Assembly (NCBI GenBank): GCA_963781785.1
Contig: CAWAHD010000004.1
Location: 744,001-808,000, forward strand
Source of the DNA: CAWAHD01 sp963781785
Lineage (GTDB): Bacteria; Planctomycetota; Planctomycetia; Isosphaerales; Isosphaeraceae
Reading direction: 5' to 3'
DNA: 64,000 nucleotides
Position 1 is the first letter of the stretch. Each line of letters starts with the position of its first letter. Below, piece after piece: positions 29,250 to 39,577 of this stretch. A model generated the notes under the pieces. The model saw only the letters and a program-made list of their open reading frames with translations. It had not been told where the DNA came from and made no database searches. The position numbers and the translations under genes are program-made.

Positions 29250-32200
29250 TCACGAGCGAACCGTCGTCGCGGGCCAGCCGGCATAGAACGTCATGCCGGG
29301 ATAGTCCCGCACAAACCCCAGCTCGGCGAGCCGGCTGGCCGCCGCGCTCAGGGCTGCTGGCTCACCATTATACGTTTCCACCTTGAGAATCCGCCGCGCA
29401 GGTCCCGAGAAGCTCGTGAGTAGATTGAGGGCAGAATCCGTGTCGAATTCCGACGCCCAGGGCAGCGCAGTGACCCGCTTCCCATGCGATTCGATGATCA
29501 GGACCGGACTCCCGTCGCGCAGAACAAGATAATTGCCGGCGTTGCGCGGGAACCGCGCGATTTGATCGCCCAGGAGATCAATGTCCAGGGGTGCGCCACT
29601 TCCGTAAATGTTGGCCGGGTCCGCAGCGCAGACCAAAACGAGGCCAGTCGCCGCACGATCGCGGCGGCCGGAATCTCCAGCAATGGAGAGCGCGGCATCG
29701 TGCGAGCCGCACCGATCCGGGGGGTGGCTCGCGACGTTCGAGGCCGCATGACCGCCCACGGCGGCCGCCAGGCGCGCAAGCTCCGGGGCGGCGTCAAGAG
29801 CGGCATACTGGACGCCCGTTAGCCCTTCCACGAAGTACCCCCGCCGCAGCTCGCCGCGCCACTCGGCGCGACAGAAACGGCGCGATCTCGCCCCAGGGCG
29901 GCGCCGCCGGCTCAAGCGCCAGGACTTCCCGCGCCAATACGCCGTAGCGCTCGAGCAGGACCCCCGCCCAGGCCAGAAGCCGGCTCTCGGCGTCGCACTC
30001 AGCCGGTGCGATCCGCCACCACCGACCCTCGGCCTGCGCGCCTGAGTGCCGCCGCGGGCGAGGCCGCGGCCGGAGGCCAGCGCGGCGCGATTGCGAGGCC
30101 TCGGAAAGTGCGTCCAGGGTCGCCTCCGATCCGGGACGCAAGGGGTCGAACCGATCATTGCTGACCAGCCCGCGGACCATGAGCCCGTTCAAAGCTCGGC
30201 GCACCGCCGAGGGCTCGGCACCCGCATGCCGCGCCAGGTCGGTCGCGAACGAGGCACCGTGCTGCGTCAAGAGATCGAGAACGGTCTGCTCGGTGACCGA
30301 CAGAGACAGAAGGGCGGAATGCGGTTCCACCAGCGACCCGACGGGAAAGTCCTGCCCGAAGAAAGCGACCCGCGGCTCGTCGCGGCCGGTGCCTTGGGCC
30401 CGCCAGAGCCAGTCACCGTTGCCCAGCACCCGGTCGAGCCACGGCGGCTGGTAATTCTTCACTCGCCGGGGCAGGATCTCGTTCTCCCACAGGGAAGCCG
30501 GCGCCGCGAAGCCCTGGAGCTGCTCCAGGACTCGCTCGACTCCCTGCGGGCCCTCGACCAGGGTCGACGGGTGTACGAATTGCCTGCGCACCAGAAAATC
30601 GGCGAACACTTCCGGGATGACCGCAAGGCTCTCGCCCCGCCGGGAAGCGACGGTCGCCCGGCGAATCTCGGCAAGATTCTCGCGCTCCGCCCACCGCGGC
30701 TCTTGACCTTCACCATCGCCGGCTACCTTCACCACCTTGCCTTCTTCACACCAGCGCTCGAGCAACTCGGCCGCCAGGGGCGCGGCAATCGGGTAGCGCG
30801 CCGTCAGGTCGGTGAGTCCGATGAGCGCATGGGTCTGGAGGAATCGGCGGACGATCGACTCGGTCGCGGTCTCGTCCTCATCGGCTCGATCGAGGAACGC
30901 CCGGCGATAGAGTGGTTCCTCCTCGGCGGCGATATAGCGCGATCGCTCGGCGGTCCCGGGCAACTCGATCAACACGGCTCGGTCGAGGGCCTCGAGCTCG
31001 GCCAGGAACCCATTCATCGGCCCGCTGATTTCCGACGCCGTCAGATCACCCAGAAGACGCAGCCGCTCGGCCATCTCCTCCACGGTCCGCGGAGGCCGGC
31101 CCACGTGCCGCAGCCGATTCTCCACCCGCCCGATCGCATCGCGATCGAGCCACTCTTCCGGTTTCTCACCGCGCAGCAAGGGCTCGAGCAGGTCTTCGTC
31201 AACCACCGAGCCCAGCGACTTTCGGTCGCTGCGCTTGGGGTCGTCCCACTCGTAAATATGAGCCGCGGTGAACCCGAAGATCAGCTCGGATGCAAACGGC
31301 GACGGAATCTCGCCGCGCCGGGACACGACGCGGACTTCGCCCGCCTGGATGCGGTCAAGGAGTGATCTCAGCCGCGGCAGGTCCAGGTCGTCGTCCAGGC
31401 ACTCGCGCACCGTCTCGAGCACGATCGGAAAGTCGGGAAACTGCCGTGCGACCTGGAGCAGGTCCTTGGCGCGGAGACGCTGGAGCCAGAGCGGCGTCCG
31501 CTTGCCGGGGTCGGGTCGGGGCATCAACAGCGCCCGGGCCGCGCTCTGGCGAAATCGCAGCCCGAAGAGAGCCGTCTCCGCCAGCTCAGCACGGATCAGC
31601 TCCTCGGCCGCCGCGGACGTCAGTCCGTCAAAAAGGTCCAGCGGCGGATCGTCCATCATTGGCAGCCGAAACAGCAGGCCATCGTCGGCGTGCAGGCACG
31701 CCGGGTTCAGGCCGAATCGATCGCGAATCCTCCCGGCAAGCGCCAGCTTCAAGGCGTGGTGCAGCTTGCCGCCCAGCGGAGCGAGCACCGCCAGCGACAG
31801 CTCGCCGGTTTGATCGACGAACGACTCAATCAGGATCGTGCGATCGTCCGGAACGGTTCCGGCCAGCCGGTGCTGGCGCGAGACGTGATTTCGAAGCGCT
31901 CGGGCCGCGGGCCGCGTCAACCGGCATTCGCGCGAGAGCCAGTCCGGCAGATCCGCGTCACCCAATCGCTCGACGATCTCGCGAGACAAGATGCCGACCG
32001 CCTCTCCCAGTTCGGCCGAGCGCGCCGCGCTCTCGCCGTGCCAGAACGGCATGACCGCCGACCTACCCTCGGCCTTGGCGACGACCACCCGATGGGGGTC
32101 GATGATTTCGATCCGCCACCGGGAATCACCCAGTGCGAATGTCTCGCCGACCCGGCGCTCGTACACGAACTCTTCGTCCAGCTCGCCCAGCCGCGGACCC

Positions 32201-33828
32201 CCCTCACCCAGGTACACGGGAAACTGACCCGTGTCCGGAATCGTTCCGCCGCTCGTGAGCGCCAGCCGCGCTGTTCCCGGAAGCGCCGCCAGCCGGTTGT
32301 GAATCCGATCCCAGACGACCCGCGCTCGCAGATCGCGCAGCCCGGGAGACGGAAATCGTCCGGAGACCAGCCGCAGCACGTTCTCGAAGGTTTCGGCGGA
32401 AAGCTGATGAAAGGGATACGCGCCCTTGACCAGGTCAAAAAGCGCCGGCACGTCCCAGGGATCCACCGCCACGCACGCGATCACCTGCTGAGCCAGCACG
32501 TCGAGGCAGTTTTGCGGTACGCATAATGGCTCGATCTCACCGCGCAGCATGGCCCGGCAAAGCGCAGCCGTTTCCAGCAGGTCAGCCATCGTCTTGGCGA
32601 TCAACCGACCCTTGCTGACGCCCCTCACCACGTGCCCCGCCCTGCCCACCCGCTGAAGTCCCCGCGCCACGCTCCCGGGCGATTCCACCTGGCAGACCAG
32701 ATCGACCGCTCCCATGTCGATGCCCAGCTCGAGGGATGCGGTTGCCACCACCGCGGCGAGCTCGCCTCGCTTCAATGCTTCCTCGGTGCCGCGGCGCTCC
32801 TCCAGGCTCAGGCTGCCATGATGAGCACGAAACGGGCGGGAAGACGCGGAATCGCCGTTTTCGGCGATTTCGTCTGGACCATCCAGGTCCCCATCGCCGG
32901 CGGCTGCCTCGTTGAGCCGGGCGGTTAGCTTTTCGACGGTCCTGCGGTTGTTGGCGAAGACGATCGTCGAGTCGTGCTGATCGACCATCGTCTTCAGGTG
33001 GTGATGGATTGCCGGCCAGACCGAGCCCGCCGTGTAGACGCCCTCGACATCTCGCGGCCAGACCACCTCGAGGTCCAGGTTGCGCCGCCAGCCAGCGTCG
33101 ACGATCGTGACGGGCCGCGGCTCGGCCCGCCCCTCGCCCGGCCCCGGCGCCGATCGGCGGATTCCGCCCAGATACCGCGCGACTTCGTCGAGCGGCCGCT
33201 GCGTGGCCGACAGCCCGATCCGGATGAAACTCCCGGGATTGATCGCCTCCAGCCGTTCCAGCAAGAGCGCCAGGAACACGCCGCGCTTGTTGCCGCAGAC
33301 CGCGTGGATCTCGTCGACGATCACATGAGAAATCCCGCGCAGGATCTCCCGCGCCCGGCTCGTGAGCAGGAGGTGAAGCGATTCCGGGGTGGTGATCAAG
33401 ATGTCGGGCGGCTTCTTGACCATCGCCACCCGTTCGTGGCTGGGGGTATCTCCACTGCGAACAGCCACCCGGAGCCGGGAGAGCGGAGTGCCCATCGCTT
33501 GAGACACGGCCAGAATCCCCTCAAGGGGAGCGTGGAGATTCTTCGAGATATCCTGATTCAGCGCCTTGAGGGGAGAAATGTAGAGGATACGCACACCGGG
33601 CTTGGCCGGTGGCACTCGCCAGAGGTGGTCGAGGGCCGCCAGAAAAGCCGCCAGCGTCTTCCCCGAACCGGTCGGAGCGACGATCAAGGCATTCTTCCCC
33701 GACCCGATGACCGGCCAGCCCATCGACTGCGCCAGGGTCGGCTCGCCAAGCTCAGCCCGAAACCACGCCGACACGGCGGGATGGAAGCTGCCCAGGATGT
33801 CGGGGAGACGATCCGGTTCTTTGTCCAT
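29250..33828 (-). CDS. lhr: large superfamily 2 helicase Lhr, one frameshift near the 3' end
   Basis: About 1,525 residues, the length of full Lhr. The ATG at 33828 starts MDKEPDRLPDILGSF; the longer in-frame start at 33912 is less typical. Walker A is APTGSGKT at ~51-58, motif II DEIHAV at ~172, LSATQRP and the C-terminal RecA lobe with QRVGRAGH follow, then the winged-helix and the long Lhr core domain. Near 29873 the frame changes: PPWGEIAPFLS in one frame continues as RAEWRGELRRGYFVEG in another, and the classical Lhr C-terminus (CAADPANIYG) ends at 29250. Lhr is an ATP-dependent 3'-5' DNA/RNA-DNA translocase in repair. One extra base in the stretch TCGCGCC would explain the break. Confidence 0.92.
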
Positions 33829-34099
33829 GAAGGTCGCGTTCGGCTCGCGGCGGTGGAACGAAAGCGCCTGAAGACCGCATGCGATTTTCGCTGACTGATC
33901 GGTTTCCCGCAAGGTTTTTTGAACAAACGTTTAGAGTGCAGGGCACGTGTGGCGGGTGCAGCCTGAAAAAACAGGGAATCGTGAGCACCCCAGGAATGGG
34001 TTCAGGCTTCGTGATCGAGAAGCCGCAGCGAGAAGGAAAGATGCGAGCGCGCAACGGAAAAACTGGCATGTCGTTTCGGAACTCCTTTCATGGTATGGA

Positions 34100-34428
34100 G
34101 TTGCGCATGTCTTTGGAATAATCGGAAAAGGTGCCTATCTCGCGACGTAACAGTCGACCAGCGCCAGGGTTGCGCATGTTTTTTGAATAATCGGAATAAA
34201 CGGACCTGGGACGCGGCGTTCTGCGCATCTCAATACGGGATTTGCGGTTGCGCCTGGCGTCGGAACAATCGGAACTTGGGGGCCACGCGGCACAGCGTTG
34301 CCACATGTCTTTACAGCGACTTTGGTTGCGCATGCTTTTGGAATAATCGGAACTCCAGGCAGGAAGCTCGCGGTCGCTATATCTCATTGTCGCGTTGGAA
34401 GTTGCGCATGTTTTTTGCATTTTCGGAA
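34100..34428. repeat. array of five 28-bp direct repeats
   Basis: Five copies start at 34100, 34169, 34247, 34325 and 34401, giving periods of 69, 78, 78 and 76 bases. On the plus strand each begins GTTGCGCATG (or a variant), has a T-rich core and ends GAATAATCGGAA; the third copy is degenerate. The repeat is not palindromic. Spacers are 41-50 bases and unrelated. Copies 1 to 4 are in phase by three, so the minus strand reads SDYSK.MRN repeatedly in one frame. There are no cas genes nearby. It lies in a 640-bp gap next to a deleted ATPase gene; iteron-like or dispersed-repeat roles are guesses. Confidence 0.8.
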
Positions 34429-34469
34429 CGGGTGGTCCAACCGGCGAATCCGGCAAAGGCGGTTCCTTT

Positions 34470-35275
34470 CTAAGGAGAATGCTCGACGGCCTCGAGATCG
34501 TCGTATTCGTCCGGGGGCTCGACATACGCAAACTTGATCAGGTTCCCTTCACGGAGATGTTGTCATAGCTGAGGAGCCATCCGTTGACGGCGGTGACCAT
34601 CAGATCGCGGGTGGTCGAGGGCAGCGCCAAGAGCGGGCAGGCTTGGGGGTCAATCAACAGCCGGAGGATCTTGGCGAGGGTGGTCTTGGCGGAGCCTTGC
34701 GGGCCGTAGAGCACGAGGATGGGATAGGGGCCGCACGGTCGAAGGGCAGCCGTGATCCAGGCGACCAGGAGTCGAAAATCGGCGTCGGTGAGATTGACAT
34801 ACTGCCGTAAGAGGTCGATCGAGGCCCCGGTCCTTGGCACCGGTAGAGGCAACAGGCCCGCCGGGCGCCAGAAGCGGCTCGCCGGCCGATCGATCATGCG
34901 CCAACCTGCACCGCAGACCGAGACGGCCCGACCCTGGGAATCGGCCAGGTCGATGAGGGAAGCCGAGTCATCGCCGCCGGGATCGCGGCCGACGCGAACC
35001 GAGACGCAGGGAGTGCCGGCATCCAGCCAGGCCCGGGCCTCCAGCAAGGAAATGACCCGCTGAATTGTGCCGATGCCCGGCGGTTCGCGCGATTCGGTAC
35101 AATAGCCACTGAGAAGCCACCGGCGGAATTCCGCGGAGTCCAGGGGGACTGTTTCGGATCGATCGCTGATCGAAACCCAGGCATGCAAGCGGCCATCGGA
35201 TGAACGATGCAGCCGCGCCGCCAACGCCAGACGCAGCAGGGCGCCGACGGGTTTCTGTGTCTCTTGAGTGCTCAT
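34470..35275 (-). pseudogene. P-loop ATPase of mobile-element type, internally deleted
   Basis: From the ATG at 35275 (MSTQETQKP) about 245 residues are readable: an N-terminal domain of unknown type, then LYGPQGSAKTTLAKILRLLID (Walker A) and VNGWLLSYDNISV, a Walker-B-like strand found in primase/D5-like ATPases carried by phages and plasmids. A normal protein would continue for several hundred residues. Instead the frame stops four codons later at 34538, while a different frame immediately beyond encodes a plausible acidic C-terminus (NLIKFAYVEPPDEYDDL...) ending with TAG at 34470. This looks like a gene whose middle was deleted. It abuts the 28-bp repeat array. Confidence 0.65.
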
Positions 35276-36301
35276 GAGCGCTTGGTCCTTGGTCTCAATT
35301 CCCGCGGGCATTGGGTGTCGCCTCGAAGATGCGGACAGAAAAGACGGGCACTTCTGACGGCAGAGCGGATTCAGACGCCTGGCCGATTAATGAAAGGAAC
35401 GCTTGTCTCCGCCGGATCCTAAGTTGCGATCCGGGAGCAAAATCGACGTGAATTCCGGCTGGCCTGCGCGACAGAGTGGAGGGATTTGCGGGTTCTGAGG
35501 GATGAGATGTCGTCAGGGGTGTGTTTCTCTGTCAGCCGGCGTCTGGCAAACGGCCGGGTTCGATCCCGAAGTTCAATGGCCTGCAAGCCTCGACCCCCAA
35601 GGCGATCACGGAAAACGCCCGAAGTGTTACCCAACTTCCGGATTTTCTGCCCTCCTGCTTTCCCGGGTTCGTCATGTGACCGTTTAAGGACGCGACGGCG
35701 CGGCGGGCAGCGCACTACAATCTCGTCCGGCGACAGAACGCGGGTTGACCAGCGCTCATCGCCTGCGCGCACTCTCCACCCCCGGATACACGATATAATT
35801 CGTCGTCGAAAATTCGACCTGCCTACCGCTCGGTAGAACGTACGACACTCGCTCCCAAGCGTTTGGCTAATTGGCGGTTGTGGCGTTTTTTGGAGAATTG
35901 TTGGGTGACATTCGCGAAGGTCGGCTGACCGGGGCTGGTTGGTGCAGTCGGACCACAACGCCGGCGCCGTCCGGCAGGAGGGGTTTGGTCACCTCGCCGA
36001 CGATGTCCACCATGGTCGCCAACCTGGTGTAGGGTGTGGCCGAGTTCTCGATGCCGGTGTCAAAATCGTAGTTGTTGAAAGACGCGTCCGGCATGGTGTT
36101 GACCGAATCGTCCCCGGCGGGTGGCACCAGGCTGATCGCGAGCGAGTCGCACGGTTGTCGCCGTTGTGGGGGTGTCCTCCCCTCCCGCGCTAAGGGTCGG
36201 TACGCTACGATAGTAGGAGTTCGGTGGCGTCACAAACAAGGTGCGGGAACGAGTCTTCAGCCGAGTGGGTGGCACTGCTAAGCGGTGGAGGATGCGCGGC
36301 G
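35276..36301. other. intergenic, no supported intact gene
   Basis: About 1 kb between the ATPase remnant and the antitoxin-like gene. The only stretch that reads like protein is on the minus strand at 35867-36127 (NTMPDASFNNYDFDTGIENS and PYTRLATMVDIVGEV), which could be the end of a broken gene; I do not recognise it and confidence is low. Open frames at 35419-35958 have Arg/Ser-rich, shadow-like composition. No hairpins or repeats stand out. Confidence 0.4.
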
Positions 36302-36520
36302 ATGAAAGTCAGTACGTATGAGGGCACCGTCGAGAACGGTCAGATCAAGCTTTCGGAAGGTGTGCATCTTCCGGAGCACGCGAAGGTCTACGTCATCCTT
36401 CCCGGTGTGGAGGAGACGTCGGTAATTCACATCTGGAGTCCCCACCTGGCGAAGCCGGAGCAAGCGGCTGATTTCATGAAAGAGGTCATCAAGGATCCCG
36501 GAGATGCCAGCCTACGATGA
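36302..36520 (+). CDS. small antitoxin-like protein (DUF104-type)
   Basis: A 72-residue protein starting MKVSTYEGTVENGQIKL, with the pattern KLSEGVHLPEHAKVYVILPG. The arrangement (a short strand, .VENG.I.L, then LPE...V.V..PG) resembles DUF104/AF2212-type and AbrB-like antitoxins, which pair with small toxins. The last 16 bases overlap the next gene, an aspartyl-protease-like protein, so the two are a translationally coupled unit. An equivalent pair of small genes recurs in planctomycetes and cyanobacteria as far as I know; the function of the pair is unproven. Confidence 0.7.
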   Translation: MKVSTYEGTVENGQIKLSEGVHLPEHAKVYVILPGVEETSVIHIWSPHLAKPEQAADFMKEVIKDPGDASLR

Positions 36521-36899
36521 CAAGCTTTTTGCGCCACCTGCTCCGGTCGCAAGAGTCGGCCTCCGCCATCCTGACCGCGAGGAGAGCATCGCCGACGTCC
36601 CGATGTTGATCGACAGTGGTGCGGACGCGACGCTGCTGCCCAGATCGGCCGTGGCGTCGCTCGGCATAGCAGGCACAGGCGAGCGATATTCGTTGATGGC
36701 GTTTGATGGCACGACCACCAAGTCGGAAGCGGCGCACGTCGATCTCGTATTCCTGAACGGCAGATTCCGCGGGCGCGATCTGCTGCTCGACGCCGCAGTC
36801 GGCGTATGAGGTCGCGATGTCTTGAACCACCTTCGGCTCGTCTTGGATGGCCCTGCATTGCGCTGGGAGGCGAGTGCTTCGCCGACGAGGAACCTCTGA
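36504..36899 (+). pseudogene. retropepsin-like aspartyl protease, in-frame stop
   Basis: The protein opens MPAYDDKLFAPPAPVARVGL and contains VPMLIDSGADATLLPRSAV, the D-[ST]-G active-site block of clan AA retropepsin-like proteases, then LMAFDGTTTKSEAAHVDLVF. At 36807 the frame hits TGA, but the same frame resumes with GRDVLNHLRLVLDGPALRWEA to a stop at 36897, exactly the conserved GRD-x-L-N C-terminus of this family. One substitution or a pair of changes would restore a 131-residue protein. The start overlaps the antitoxin-like gene by 17 bases. It may be a truncated protease domain or decayed. Confidence 0.65.
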
Positions 36900-36979
36900 C
36901 CTACCGGTTAGCCGGTTGTCCGAAGTCTATTGAAATCGCCAAGTTCGACAAGCGCGCGGCGAATCGAGGGCCTGTTTCG

Positions 36980-37388
36980 ATGAGGCGCTACCTCCTCGAC
37001 ACCGGTTCCGCCGGGGATTTGATTGCGCGTCGTCGGGGGGTGGACGTTCGGGTATGCGACGCAACGATACACGGCGACATCGTTGGCATTTGTATGCCCG
37101 TGTTGGGCGAGTTGTGGGCTGGCGTCGAGCTGAGCGCGACGCGGGAGCGAAATCTTGAGCGAGTGCGTCGTGCCTTTTTCCCGCGTGAGGGTCTGGCCGT
37201 TCGACGTGCAGGCCACTCAGGAATACGGCCGGATCTTCGCGGCGCTTTACCGCAAAGGTCGCATGATCCAGCAGATTGACATTCAGTTCGCTGCCACCGC
37301 CCTGAATCCTGGCAATTGCACCGTCGTGACCGCCGATGCCGACCTGTCCATCGTGACTGGGTTGAGTGTCGAGAACTGGGCTTCGTGA
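36980..37388 (+). pseudogene. vapC: VapC-type PIN toxin with a T-tract frameshift
   Basis: MRRYLLDTGSAGDLIARRRG supplies the first PIN aspartate, MPVLGELWAGVEL the glutamate, and the second half has QQIDIQFAATAL with the third acidic site and VVTADADLSIVTGLSVENW, the typical VapC ending. The frame breaks in a run of five T near 37178-37182: four T would join ERVRRAF to SRVRVWPFDVQA. PIN toxins are RNases that cut tRNA or rRNA. No convincing VapB is adjacent; the upstream neighbours are the antitoxin-like gene and the protease remnant. The break may be real decay, phase variation at the homopolymer, or an assembly error. Confidence 0.75.
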
Positions 37389-37459
37389 ACGCGTTTCGGA
37401 CTCGACGCGAACCCAGGGTGCAGGGTGGAGAAGGAGGACATGCATTGCGAAGGGGAAGT

Positions 37460-37670
37460 GGATTGTTAGGGCGGGCTAATTTCGTCTTTTCAGGCGAATG
37501 CGTTGGCGAGTACGCATCAGGAGGCCACGCTGATGACGATTCCTCGATGGCCTCTGGTCGATGTCGCCGTAACGCGCTGATAATCCCGTCGTTCACACGC
37601 CGGGCTTTACGATGCCGCCCGCCGCGGGGCTCTGGGAATTCCCAGAAACGAGGGCCCATCTCAGGGCCGA
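37460..37670. repeat. ~210-bp direct repeat, copy A
   Basis: This stretch matches 39341-39550 along its length with few gaps (offset 1880-1881). Shared blocks include CAGGCGA, GCATCAGGAGGC, GCTGATGAC, ATGTCGCCGTAACG, ACACGCCGG and GCGGGGCTCTG. It ends in a short imperfect hairpin around 37587-37603. It has no supported coding content. It may be one end of a mobile unit that brackets 37.46-39.55 kb. Confidence 0.7.
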
Positions 37671-37769
37671 GCACGGGAGTGTGTGTGGGCTCCGATGCGG
37701 CGGCCGGATTGGAGGAAGCCGTCTGGCGCTGCCCGATCGAAGATCGGCGGAAGCTGGATTCGTCGTGCG

Positions 37770-38075
37770 AGGGCATGGTGGAAGAGTTTTTTCGCTGGGC
37801 AGCGATCTGCTGCTCGTCGATTACACGGGTCGGCTGCTCCGCGAAAGCAAGGCGGCGATCTCGGCCTAACTCGGGGGAATTCTGGCTCGGCTGGGCACGA
37901 ACGTGGGGACTGCCGGGCTCGGCTAGAGAAACTGAAGGGCGGTCGATTGTTGGGCCGATTTTTGTCGCGCAGTTGCAACCACGTACTTTCGCGGAGCGAA
38001 AGGCGACTATTGAGTTCGCCGGACGTTTGGGTGTGCACCACCTCGCCAATCTGGGCGGATGCCCCGCGCGATAGC
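37770..38075 (+). pseudogene. degraded transposase-like remnant with REP-like hairpin
   Basis: Fragments in shifting frames (LLLVDYTGRLLRESKAAISA, then LEKLKGGRLLGRF, then EFAGRLGVHHLANLGGCP) resemble the C-terminal part of REP-associated (RAYT/IS200-like) transposases, with stop codons and frame changes between them. The hairpin CTTTCGC/GCGAAAG at 37986-38002 falls inside. A second copy with the same order of fragments and the same hairpin lies at ~63500-63650. Assignment to the transposase family is tentative. Confidence 0.4.
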
Positions 38076-38327
38076 TCAAACGCAGTGATGGCGATTCGCT
38101 TCCCGGCCCGTAGATCCGACGCCGCGTCGCCGGCCCCGATCGACGGCCATCGTCGCGCGCTTGTGATCGGCCCATCGACTCCGCCCAACGTTCCTTTGCA
38201 CGACCGCGCGTGCCCAGGTTAGCCGATTGTGACTGTGACGACGCGTTGCCGGCGCATCGAGCTGGCATCGTTCATTCGGTCGACCTTTGCCAGGACGCTA
38301 CATTGCGTGTCGTTGTGTTATCGGGAA

Positions 38328-39195
38328 TCACGGAGTGCCCAAGAGGCCAGGCCAGTCGTGGACGCTCGCGTCAAGTACCCGCTTGGTCATCCTCTCCAAG
38401 CGCTCGACATCCATAATCGCCTCGACGGCACCTCGGGTTGTCTCGTCCGGGTCGCGGAATCGAGCCTCCCCTAGCATCAGCAGCATCCGCTGGGCCTTGC
38501 TCACTCGGCCCTCTTCGCGGCCCTCCTTCAAGATGGCCTGGTAGGTGGTCGATTCCTTCATGTTCTGTACTCCTTCCAACAACTGTGCGACCAGTGCATC
38601 CGAGAAACGCAACCCCATGAGCAAACACGTGGCCGTCCAGAGCTTTGCCGCCCTCGCCTCGGGCTCGGCGTTAATCCGATCAGCCATGCGCTGCACCAGG
38701 CCGCGCAAGGCGTCTTCCGTTTCCGGGACATTGGCCAGAGGGGCCAAAGGCACCAAGTTGACCCCGGCGGTCAAGTAGGGTTCAGGATCTTCCTGCCACA
38801 GCCGGACCACCCGGTAATTATACAGAATTAGTAAGCCCGCCGTCCGGCATGTGGATCTGGAAGCATCCCGTCAACATCGGGGAATTGGCGTCTGGGCGCA
38901 GGAGCACCAGGACGGTAAGCACCGGTAGTCGGTGGCGATGAAAAAGAGCCGCCTGGCGAAACCAGGTGGTCTCGATCAGGTCGGTCTGGTGGCTTGACTG
39001 AAGCTCGAGGTTGACCAGGTAGGGCTGTGGTGCGTCGACGCGGATCACCTTGTCGGCGGCGGCCGTCACCGCGGTGATGTCCGAGTCGATGACCGTGACC
39101 GGGCCGGTCGGTCCGATGCCCAGCCGATCCAGCCATGCGGTTGGGTCGTCCCAGACCAGCTCCTTGGCCGAAACGTCAAAACGATTGAAGTCCAC
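38328..39195 (-). CDS. Rpn-like PD-(D/E)XK nuclease/transposase-family protein, one frameshift
   Basis: From a GTG at 39195 (GGAGG eight bases upstream) the protein reads DFNRFDVSAKELVWDDP, DSDITAVTAAADKVIRV, then YLVNLELQSSHQTDL, the ExQ strand of restriction-like nucleases of the Rpn/PDDEXK transposase group, and WFRQAALFHRH. The frame breaks at ~38825 (PDGGLTNS, then YNYRVVRLWQEDPEPYL) and continues to 38328 with the charged C-terminus typical of the family (LKEGREEGRVSKAQRMLL). One extra base would explain it. Rpn proteins promote recombination and are often mobile. The gene sits between two copies of a 210-bp repeat. Confidence 0.65.
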
Positions 39196-39340
39196 GACGT
39201 GCACCTCCGTCGGGAATGAACCGAGCGACTCCCAACCAGAGTCGATTGTAGTGGACACTGATCGGTCTTGACATTCGGCGCTCACCGTGATTGTCGACCT
39301 TTGTTTGAGAAAAGGGACACGGATTGCCGACGGCGAGGCG

Positions 39341-39577
39341 GATTGGCAGGGTAGGCTATTCGGTTTTTTCAGGCGATTATCTAGGCGAGAAAGCATCAGG
39401 AGGCTGCGCTGATGACAATGGCTCGAGGGCATCTGATGAATGTCGCCGTAACGTGCCGATATTCCCGGCGTTTACACGCCGGCCTTATACGATGGCGGCT
39501 CTCGCGGGGCTCTGAGAATCACCAAAAACGAAACCCCGGCTCTGGGCCGAACCAGTCCCGGCGTTGACACGCCGGGC
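39341..39577. repeat. ~210-bp direct repeat copy B plus two hairpins
   Basis: Bases 39341-39550 are the second copy of the repeat at 37460-37670. Two strong hairpins share the stem CCGGCGT/ACGCCGG: 39466-39483 (loop TTAC) and 39558-39577 (loop TGAC), each followed by GGGCTTTACGATG or a variant. An inverted relative of this hairpin block lies at 62882-62908, so it is a dispersed REP-like element. The remaining bases up to 40053 hold no gene that I can support. Confidence 0.65.

Noticed and set aside
34100..34428. CRISPR array
   Set aside because: Repeats are degenerate, spacers are 41-50 bases and of uneven length, the last interval breaks the period, and no cas gene is present.
35550..35590. 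tRNA T-arm-like GGGTTCGATCCC
   Set aside because: The stem does not extend to five pairs and no acceptor or anticodon arm can be drawn around it.
35419..35958. Minus-strand 179-codon open frame
   Set aside because: Arg/Ser-rich composition, no ribosome site and no recognisable motif; length alone is not support at this GC content.
36807..36809. UGA as selenocysteine codon in the protease-like gene
   Set aside because: The site is hydrophobic in this family as far as I know, there is no hairpin of SECIS type just downstream, and nonsense mutation is simpler.
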